From: Reyranella sp.
GTDB taxonomy: Bacteria > Pseudomonadota > Alphaproteobacteria > Reyranellales > Reyranellaceae
Reading direction: 5' to 3'
NCBI GenBank assembly: GCA_030679805.1
Contig: JAUXST010000797.1
Location: 1 to 13,848 of the forward strand
Length of the DNA: 13,848 nucleotides
Under the pieces are notes generated by a model that searched no databases, had not been told where the DNA came from, and saw nothing but the letters and a program-made list of their open reading frames with translations. This document shows positions 9,878 through 13,848 of the stretch, piece by piece (positions within the stretch are counted from its first letter, which is position 1; every line of letters starts with the position of its first letter). The position numbers and the translations under genes are program-made.

Positions 9878-9907
9878 TTGACCGGTCTGTCGCGGCATGG
9901 GTATAGC
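9878..9907 (+). promoter_or_regulatory. Probable promoter for the tRNA-Cys/tRNA-Asn unit
   Basis: TTGACC (9878-9883) and TATAGC (9902-9907) are 18 nt apart and end 17 nt before tRNA-Cys. The stretch after the -10 is GC-rich, as is common at stringently controlled stable-RNA promoters. A second TTGACCG copy lies at 9865-9871, 13 nt upstream. The 148-nt spacer thus holds two divergent promoters and no gene. Confidence 0.5.
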
Positions 9908-9924
9908 ACCGCCGTTCCTCGCGC

Positions 9925-9998
9925 GGCCTGGTGGCAGAGTGGTGATGCAGCGGACTGCAAATCCGCGTATGCCGGTTCGATTCCGGCCCAGGCCTCCA
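9925..9998 (+). tRNA. tRNA-Cys (anticodon GCA)
   Basis: A full cloverleaf is visible. The acceptor arms are GGCCTGG (9925-9931) and CCAGGCC (9988-9994). The anticodon stem GCGGA/TCCGC encloses loop CTGCAAA with GCA at 9957-9959, and the T arm is GCCGG-TTCGATT-CCGGC (9971-9987). Discriminator T9995 and the CCA end (9996-9998) are encoded in the DNA. U at the discriminator position is the known identity element of bacterial tRNA-Cys. Confidence 0.97.
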
Positions 9999-10094
9999 CA
10001 AACCGCGTCGACCGATGCCCTTGCGTGGGCGGGGATGCTCTGTCAAAAGATCGCGCCTTCGCGGGCTGGATACCGCCGTCCGCGACGATTTCAT

Positions 10095-10169
10095 TCCGGA
10101 GTAGCTCAGCGGTAGAGCAGGCGACTGTTAATCGCCCGGTCGTAGGTTCGAGTCCTACCTCCGGAGCCA
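10095..10169 (+). tRNA. tRNA-Asn (anticodon GTT)
   Basis: Acceptor arms TCCGGAG (10095-10101) and CTCCGGA (10159-10165) pair fully. The anticodon stem GGCGA/TCGCC encloses loop CTGTTAA with GTT at 10127-10129, and the T arm reads GTAGG-TTCGAGT-CCTAC. G10166 is the discriminator and CCA (10167-10169) is encoded. The 96-nt spacer after tRNA-Cys (9999-10094) shows no clear promoter, so the two tRNAs are probably one transcript. Confidence 0.97.
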
Positions 10170-10172
10170 ATC

Positions 10173-10205
10173 GGGGCCGTTCTCGCAAGAGGGCGGCCCC
10201 TTTTT
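10173..10205 (+). terminator. Intrinsic terminator after tRNA-Asn
   Basis: GGGGCCG (10173-10179) pairs with CGGCCCC (10194-10200). The stem continues inward as TTCTC/GAGGG with two G-U pairs, to a GCAA tetraloop (10185-10188). TTTTT at 10201-10205 follows immediately. It is a strong rho-independent terminator 3 nt beyond the tRNA 3' end. Confidence 0.92.
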
Positions 10206-10223
10206 GCCTATGGAGTTGCCCCC

Positions 10224-10838
10224 ATGGCCAAGCCTCCCTCGCCCGACGAAAAGGCCGAACTGGTCGACCATGTCGCGGCCTTCCAAGGGTATTTCAAAGT
10301 CGGTCGATATTTCTTCCGGCACACCCTCTTTCAGGGCGGGCAAAGCCCCGTCATCAGCCGCGAAGTCTTCGAGCGCGGCCATGCCGCGGGCGTCCTGCCT
10401 TACGACCCGCTGCGCGACGAGGTCGTCCTGATTCGCCAGTTCCGGGCCGGATCGTATGTCGCCGGCCGCCACCCCTGGAGTTGGGAGACGGTCGCCGGGA
10501 TCATCGAGGAGGGTGAGACGCCCGAAGGTGTCGTCCGTCGCGAAGCGGGCGAGGAAGCGGGAATCGAGGTTGGCGATCTGATCCCCATTCACGACCTCAT
10601 GCTGAGTCCGGGTGCGATGTCGGAGTCGTGCAGGGTCTTTCTCGGCCGGGTGGACACGACAACTGCCGGCGGCGTGTTCGGCCTCGAGTCGGAAGGCGAA
10701 GACATTTTGGTCAGGGTCGTGCCGTTCGACGAGGCGCGCGCAATGCTCGATGGCGGGGAAATCGACAATGCCGTCGCCGTGATCGCCTTGCAGTGGCTGG
10801 CGCTCCATCGCGCCGAGGTCAGAGACCGCTGGCGGTAA
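10224..10838 (+). CDS. nudF: ADP-ribose pyrophosphatase (Nudix hydrolase, NudF type)
   Basis: A 204-residue Nudix hydrolase that should cleave ADP-ribose to AMP and ribose 5-phosphate with Mg2+. The Nudix box is perfect: Gly92, five residues, Glu98, seven residues, Arg106-Glu107, Glu110-Glu111, Gly113. Flanking blocks match what I recall of E. coli NudF closely: FRHTLFQGG (31-39), FERGHAAGVLPYDPLRDEV (49-67), SPGAMSES (128-135) and EIDNAVAVIALQWLALH (179-195). ATG10224 has GGAG 8 nt upstream. The start is only 18 nt after the T-run of the tRNA terminator, so expression may rely on readthrough from the tRNA promoter. Its product ribose 5-phosphate is also the product of the ribokinase encoded downstream, perhaps coincidence. 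Confidence 0.95.
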   Translation: MAKPPSPDEKAELVDHVAAFQGYFKVGRYFFRHTLFQGGQSPVISREVFERGHAAGVLPYDPLRDEVVLIRQFRAGSYVAGRHPWSWETVAGIIEEGETPEGVVRREAGEEAGIEVGDLIPIHDLMLSPGAMSESCRVFLGRVDTTTAGGVFGLESEGEDILVRVVPFDEARAMLDGGEIDNAVAVIALQWLALHRAEVRDRWR

Positions 10839-10861
10839 CGATCGATTTTGAAACCCGCAAT

Positions 10862-10883
10862 GTTCGCCCAAGGTTCGCCCAAG
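10862..10883. repeat. Perfect 11-bp tandem duplication
   Basis: GTTCGCCCAAG occurs twice back to back (10862-10872 and 10873-10883) in the 61-nt spacer between the convergent nudF and the small minus-strand gene. It looks like a recent slippage or duplication. No terminator is visible in this spacer. Confidence 0.9.
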
Positions 10884-10899
10884 ACGACGGACGCTGAAC

Positions 10900-11109
10900 T
10901 CAGTCGAACCGAGTGCCGACCTGACGATAATGCCAGTGAGGAATGCGCGGCGGCTCCATCGGGACGCCCGCTTCGCCGATGTTTCGGAACGGCCCTTCGA
11001 AGACGACGAGATGAACGTCCTGGCGGCGTACCTGGAGTGTCGTCTCGACCACGTCGGTCAATGATTTGATCAGAACCAGAACGACCTCGGGCGGCCTTCC
11101 CTGCGACAT
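10900..11109 (-). CDS. Hypothetical protein, 69 aa, unrecognised
   Basis: I do not recognise this protein. From ATG11109 it reads 69 residues with a natural mix: a strand-helix-like start PPEVVLVLIKSLTDVVETTL, then RRQDVHLVVFEGPF, and a Pro-rich end (MEPPRIPHWHYRQVGTRFD). Third-position GC is high like the neighbouring genes, and the opposite-strand frames are Arg-rich noise, which supports coding on this strand. The same frame stays open upstream to a TTG at 11202 (100 residues), but GC bias falls there. ATG11109 overlaps the stop of a 32-codon ORF that has a strong ribosome-binding site, so translation may be coupled. It has no signal peptide or membrane segment. Convergent with nudF. Confidence 0.5.
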   Translation of the reverse strand: MSQGRPPEVVLVLIKSLTDVVETTLQVRRQDVHLVVFEGPFRNIGEAGVPMEPPRIPHWHYRQVGTRFD

Positions 11110-11207
11110 CACCACCGCTGCATTGTTTGTGGTCTCCGGTGACGGTTCTTCACCCGCTTCTGCTGCTTTAAACGGCCGGAAGCCAGGGTCACATGGATGC
11201 AAGGCAC
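11109..11207 (-). CDS. Possible 32-aa leader peptide coupled to the hypothetical gene
   Basis: A perfect AAAGGAG (minus strand, 11220-11214) lies 6 nt before GTG11207. That opens a 32-codon frame rich in Lys and Arg. Its TGA shares its A with ATG11109 (TGATG), the usual form of stop-start coupling. The alternative is that the same ribosome-binding site serves TTG11202 of the 100-codon frame at 11-nt spacing. Which one is used cannot be settled by eye. Confidence 0.3.
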   Translation of the reverse strand: MPCIHVTLASGRLKQQKRVKNRHRRPQTMQRW

Positions 11208-11224
11208 GAATTTCTCCTTTGAAG

Positions 11225-11249
11225 GATGAAAAGAGGTGATTGTTTCATC
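11225..11249. promoter_or_regulatory. Inverted repeat GATGAAA-N11-TTTCATC, candidate operator
   Basis: GATGAAA (11225-11231) and TTTCATC (11243-11249) are exact inverted copies with an 11-nt centre, about two helical turns overall. They lie in the spacer between the divergent small gene and the cysteine synthase gene. It may be a dimeric regulator site or chance; no promoter element nearby is convincing. Confidence 0.35.
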
Positions 11250-11278
11250 GTTGGGTCTTTCCGCCCGGTGGAAGCAGC

Positions 11279-11365
11279 ATGGAAGAACGCGCGGGCTGTA
11301 TCGACGATTGCCTCTGAGCCGGTTGCGCTTGAGCCCGCTCCCTGTCTACCGTCCGCCCGGGAGCG
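11279..11365 (+). promoter_or_regulatory. Candidate attenuator-like leader of the cysteine synthase gene
   Basis: ATG11279 opens a 12-codon ORF (MEERAGCIDDCL, stop 11315-11317) with Cys codons at 11297-11299 and 11309-11311; GGAAG lies 4 nt upstream. Arm GCGGGCT (11291-11297) can pair with AGCCCGC (11332-11338). Alternatively CGCTCCC (11336-11342) pairs with GGGAGCG (11359-11365), 25 nt before the cysteine synthase ATG. The two pairings share bases 11336-11338, so they exclude each other. No T-run follows, so any control would be translational or Rho-linked. The function is inferred. Confidence 0.3.
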
Positions 11366-11390
11366 CAGGGTCCAGCATAGCGAGCACGCC

Positions 11391-12392
11391 ATGAACGTCC
11401 GGTCGGGTTTCATCGAAAGCATCGGCAACACGCCGATGATCAAGCTGCGCGCCGCATCCGCCGCCACGGGATGCACCATCCTCGGCAAGGCCGAGTTCCT
11501 CAATCCCGGCGGCTCGATCAAGGATCGTGCGGCGCTGGCCATCATCGAGGACGCCGAGAAGAAGGGAACGCTTCGGCCGGGCGGCGTCATCGTCGAAGGC
11601 ACCGCCGGCAACACCGGCATCGGCATCGCGCTGGTGGCCAATGCGCGCGGCTACCGCGCCGTCATCGTGATGCCGGAGACGCAGAGCCAGGAGAAGAAGG
11701 ACATGCTGCGCCTGTGCGGCGCCGACCTTCGCCTCGTCCCCGCCCTGCCCTACGCCAATCCCGGCAACTACGTGCGCTACTCCGGCACGCTGGCCGAGGA
11801 ACTCAACGCCCAGGAGCCGAACGGCGCGATCTGGGCCAACCAGTTCGACAATGTCGCCAATCGCGACGGCCACTATCGCACCACCGGCCCCGAGATCTGG
11901 GACCAGACCGACGGCAAGGTCGACGGCTTCACCTGCTCGGTCGGCAGCGGCGGCACACTGGCCGGCATCGCGCGTGCACTGAAGGAGCGCAATCCCAACG
12001 TCAAGATCGCGCTCAGCGATCCGATGGGATCAGTCCTCTACAACTGGCACGTCAAAGGCGAGCTGAAGGCCGAAGGCAACTCGATCACCGAAGGCATCGG
12101 TCAGGGCCGCGTCACCGCCAATCTCGAGGGGACGCCGATCGACATGGCCTACCAGATCACCGACGAGGAAGCATTGCCGGTCCTGTTCGACCTCATCGTG
12201 CACGAGGGACTGGTGCTGGGCGGATCGACCGCGATCAATATCGTGGGTGCGATGCGGCTCGCCCGCGACCTCGGACCAGGCAAGACGATCGTCACGATCC
12301 TGGCCGACGGCGGTTCACGCTATCAATCCAAGCTGTTCAACCCGGCGTTCCTGCGCGAGAAGAACCTGCCGCTGCCGCCTTGGATGAAATGA
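11391..12392 (+). CDS. cysK: Cysteine synthase-family PLP enzyme (O-acetylserine sulfhydrylase-like), 333 aa
   Basis: A fold-type II pyridoxal-phosphate enzyme of the cysteine synthase/cystathionine beta-synthase family, predicted to make L-cysteine from O-acetylserine and sulfide. IGNTPMIKL (11-19) opens the domain. Lys44 in NPGGSIKDRAAL is the PLP Schiff-base lysine, and GSGGT (185-189) is the phosphate-binding loop. The substrate loop reads TAGNTG (71-76) where CysK has TSGNTG. I recall the TAG variant from a subgroup that includes fungal mitochondrial cysteine synthase-like proteins, so substrate preference could differ. A longer insert with PYANPGNYVRYSG (120-132) also sets it apart from enteric CysK. 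ATG11391 matches the family N-terminus; the open frame upstream to ATG11226 lacks homology and has weak GC bias. It leads a ribokinase/AlaX operon. Confidence 0.88.
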   Translation: MNVRSGFIESIGNTPMIKLRAASAATGCTILGKAEFLNPGGSIKDRAALAIIEDAEKKGTLRPGGVIVEGTAGNTGIGIALVANARGYRAVIVMPETQSQEKKDMLRLCGADLRLVPALPYANPGNYVRYSGTLAEELNAQEPNGAIWANQFDNVANRDGHYRTTGPEIWDQTDGKVDGFTCSVGSGGTLAGIARALKERNPNVKIALSDPMGSVLYNWHVKGELKAEGNSITEGIGQGRVTANLEGTPIDMAYQITDEEALPVLFDLIVHEGLVLGGSTAINIVGAMRLARDLGPGKTIVTILADGGSRYQSKLFNPAFLREKNLPLPPWMK

Positions 12393-12406
12393 GCCGTCTC
12401 CGATGA
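12389..12406 (+). other. Five-codon minicistron linking cysteine synthase and ribokinase
   Basis: ATG12389 overlaps the cysteine synthase TGA (ATGA). It reads MSRLR and stops at TGA 12404-12406, which overlaps the ribokinase ATG12403 (ATGA again). ATGAGCCG occurs at both starts (12389 and 12403), 14 nt apart. There is no ribosome-binding site before the ribokinase gene, so stepwise reinitiation is plausible. Confidence 0.4.
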
Positions 12407-13317
12407 GCCGGGTCGTCGTCTGCGGCAGCCTCAACATGGATGTCGTTGTGCAGAGCGCGCGGCGGCCGGCCGCCGGCGAGACGCTTCTCGGCGGCAAGGT
12501 CTCGTTCCTGCCCGGCGGCAAGGGTCTCAACCAGGCCATCGCCTCCGCGCGCCTCGGCTTCCCCACCACGATGAGAGGCGCTGTCGGCAATGACGCGTTC
12601 GGCAGGACCCTGAGGAAATTCCTGACCGAGAACGGCATCAACCAAGGTGGCGCAAGGGTTGTCGATGGACCGGCGACCGGCGTTGCCCTGATCCAGGTCG
12701 CAGAAGGCGACAACGCAATCACCGTCGCGTCGGGCGCCAACATGCATTTCACGGCCGCGATGGTTCCCCAGATCCCGAGCCCGAGCATCGTCTGGGTGGC
12801 CCAGTTCGAAACGCCGGTCGCTGTCACCGAGACAATCTTCGGACGGGCGCGCGCCGTTGGCGCCCGTACCATCCTCAATATGGCTCCGTTCGTGCCGCAT
12901 CCGGCTCGGCTTCTGAAGAAGGTGGACATCGTCGTCCTGAACGAAATTGAACTCTCTCAAGCGGTCGGCATCGATCTGGATGCCGGAAGCGCGCTCGGCA
13001 AGATCGTGGCGGCTTGCGAAAAACTACGGGCGCTGGGTCCAAGTACGGTAGTCGCGACGCTCGGCCGACGGGGCGCGGTTGTGGTGAGTGCCGAGGGCAC
13101 GACGCACGTTCCAGGCTTCAAGGCCAAGGTCGTCGACACGACCGGCGCCGGCGACTGTTTCGTGGGCGCCCTGGCGGCCCGTCTCGCGGCCGGCGCCTCC
13201 CCCGCCGAGGCGGCACGCTACGCCAATGCCGCCGCTGCCTGTTCCGTCGAGCGATTGGGCGCGGCGCCATCGATGCCGACAGCCAGGGAAGTTGCAGCCC
13301 GTCTGGCGAGGGCTTAA
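12403..13317 (+). CDS. rbsK: Ribokinase (PfkB family), 304 aa
   Basis: A PfkB-family sugar kinase, most like ribokinase, which phosphorylates D-ribose at O5 with ATP in the cytosol. GSLNMDVVV (8-16) carries the sugar-binding Asn/Asp. The first PfkB signature is PGGKGLNQAIASARLG (37-52). NEIE (180-183) is the Mg/phosphate-related motif, ATLGRRGAVV (218-227) the nucleotide-site strand, and DTTGAGDCFVGALAARL (245-261) the second signature with catalytic Asp251 and anion hole GAG. Length is normal. The substrate could be another pentose or a nucleoside, because the lid residues differ from E. coli RbsK. No ribose transporter is nearby. The start lacks a Shine-Dalgarno sequence and appears coupled to the upstream gene; the next gene begins 9 nt after its stop. 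Confidence 0.9.
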   Translation: MSRVVVCGSLNMDVVVQSARRPAAGETLLGGKVSFLPGGKGLNQAIASARLGFPTTMRGAVGNDAFGRTLRKFLTENGINQGGARVVDGPATGVALIQVAEGDNAITVASGANMHFTAAMVPQIPSPSIVWVAQFETPVAVTETIFGRARAVGARTILNMAPFVPHPARLLKKVDIVVLNEIELSQAVGIDLDAGSALGKIVAACEKLRALGPSTVVATLGRRGAVVVSAEGTTHVPGFKAKVVDTTGAGDCFVGALAARLAAGASPAEAARYANAAAACSVERLGAAPSMPTAREVAARLARA

Positions 13318-13326
13318 ATCCCCTCC

Positions 13327-13848
13327 ATGGTCGAAGAACTTTTCCGTCAGGACGCCTATCTCAAAGAAGCCCAGGCTACCGTGACCGCGCTCGACGAGCG
13401 CGGCGTGCGGCTGGACCGGTCCATCTTCTATCCGACCGGCGGCGGTCAGCCTGGCGACACCGGCCTGCTGCGCTGGGACGGCGGCGAGGCCAGGGTCGTG
13501 GATGCGCTCAGGGCCGACGGCGGCGACGTGCTCCATGTGCTGGCGCCTGATGCGCCGCGGCCGGACGTCGGCGCCAGCGTCCAGAGCGCGCTCGACTGGG
13601 AACGCCGCTACCTGCACATGCGCATGCATACCGCGCTGCATGTCATGTCGGCGGTCATCAAAGGCAACGTCACCGGCGGCCAGGTCGGCGCCGACAAGAG
13701 CCGGCTCGATTTCTACCTCGAGGGCGAGGTGCCGGCCAAGGAATGGGTGACCGAGGAAATCAACAAGCTGATCGCCCTCGACCGGCCTGTGACGCCGCAA
13801 TGGATCACCGACGAGGAACTGAATGCCCGGCCCGAGCTGGTGAAGACC
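13327..13848 (+). CDS. Alanyl-tRNA editing protein (AlaX type), N-terminal 174 aa, cut by window end
   Basis: A free-standing AlaRS-editing-domain protein that in this family hydrolyses Ser-tRNA(Ala), and sometimes Gly-tRNA(Ala). The frame is open from ATG13327 to the last base. It shows FYPTGGGQPGDTG (34-46), the glycine-rich motif also found in the AlaRS editing domain. The zinc-binding HxxxH is His101-TAL-His105 within RMHTALHVMSAVI, and GGQVGADKSRLDFYLEGEV (117-135) follows. The second zinc half (Cys/His near CGGTHV) would lie beyond the window. Compared with AlaRS, no aminoacylation domain precedes it, so it is a trans-editing factor. The gap to the ribokinase stop is 9 nt, with no good ribosome-binding site. 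The family call is firm. Confidence 0.92.
   Translation, partial: MVEELFRQDAYLKEAQATVTALDERGVRLDRSIFYPTGGGQPGDTGLLRWDGGEARVVDALRADGGDVLHVLAPDAPRPDVGASVQSALDWERRYLHMRMHTALHVMSAVIKGNVTGGQVGADKSRLDFYLEGEVPAKEWVTEEINKLIALDRPVTPQWITDEELNARPELVKT

Noticed and set aside
9999..10094. Separate promoter for tRNA-Asn
   Set aside because: TTGCGT at 10021 has no acceptable -10 at the right distance, and the -10-like GATACC near 10069 has no -35. Co-transcription with tRNA-Cys is simpler.
9682..10188. 168-codon minus-strand frame across both tRNA genes
   Set aside because: The segments APEVGLEPTTGRLTVACS and AGIEPAYADLQSAASPLCH are the well-known false proteins produced by reading tRNA genes backwards.
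11226..11390. In-frame 55-codon N-terminal extension of cysteine synthase from ATG11226
   Set aside because: The family begins at MNVRSGFIESIGNTP; the extension has no homology that I recognise, weaker third-position GC, and overlaps the leader elements.
11251..11394. 47-codon TTG-started ORF whose TGA overlaps the cysteine synthase ATG
   Set aside because: The AGAGGTGAT upstream (11232-11240) is a fair ribosome-binding site, but the product is Arg/Pro/Ser-rich noise and one ATGA overlap can arise by chance.
13024..13800. 258-codon minus-strand frame opposite ribokinase and AlaX
   Set aside because: Antisense shadow crossing a gene junction; the plus-strand frames contain the PfkB and AlaX motifs.

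Overview
This 13.8-kb window looks like ordinary chromosome from a GC-rich alphaproteobacterium. The best marker is a PopZ-type polar organizing protein next to valS, with a TolC outer-membrane channel and a Pcm-like methyltransferase directly upstream. That gene set is one I associate with Alphaproteobacteria. Many CaiB-type CoA-transferases are typical of soil lineages such as Rhodospirillales, Bradyrhizobiaceae or Reyranella, but the genus cannot be fixed from this sequence. There are no insertion sequences, phage genes, CRISPR arrays or plasmid functions.

Left block (1-4224, plus strand): a tight five-gene run. It holds the end of an EamA/DMT transporter, a class III CoA-transferase, a thiolase-like protein with a C-terminal extra domain but without thiolase catalytic cysteines, a phytanoyl-CoA dioxygenase-family Fe(II)/2-oxoglutarate enzyme, and a GNAT-like acetyltransferase. 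Gaps are 4, -4, 11 and 14 nt. The set suggests CoA activation and oxygenation of an unidentified carboxylic acid.

Middle block (4228-9776, minus strand): pcm-like gene, tolC and popZ are read from a good sigma70-type promoter at 9802-9831. tolC and popZ overlap by ATGA. A stem-loop terminator follows popZ, and then comes valS. valS converges on the GNAT gene with only 3 nt between the stops.

RNA block (9878-10205, plus strand): tRNA-Cys(GCA) and tRNA-Asn(GTT), both with encoded CCA, end in a GNRA-capped intrinsic terminator. Only 18 nt beyond its T-run starts nudF (ADP-ribose pyrophosphatase), so nudF has almost no room for its own promoter.

Right block (10839-13848): a small unrecognised minus-strand gene lies opposite a plus-strand group of a cysteine synthase-family enzyme, a ribokinase, and an AlaX-type alanyl-tRNA editing protein cut by the window end. 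The roughly 180-nt leader of the cysteine synthase gene holds a 12-codon ORF with two Cys codons and two mutually exclusive 7-bp pairings, which resembles an attenuation-type control region. Cysteine synthase and ribokinase are joined by a five-codon minicistron with ATGA overlaps at both ends. The leader and the CoA-transferase/thiolase-like/dioxygenase cassette are the best leads for something new; the rest is mostly housekeeping.
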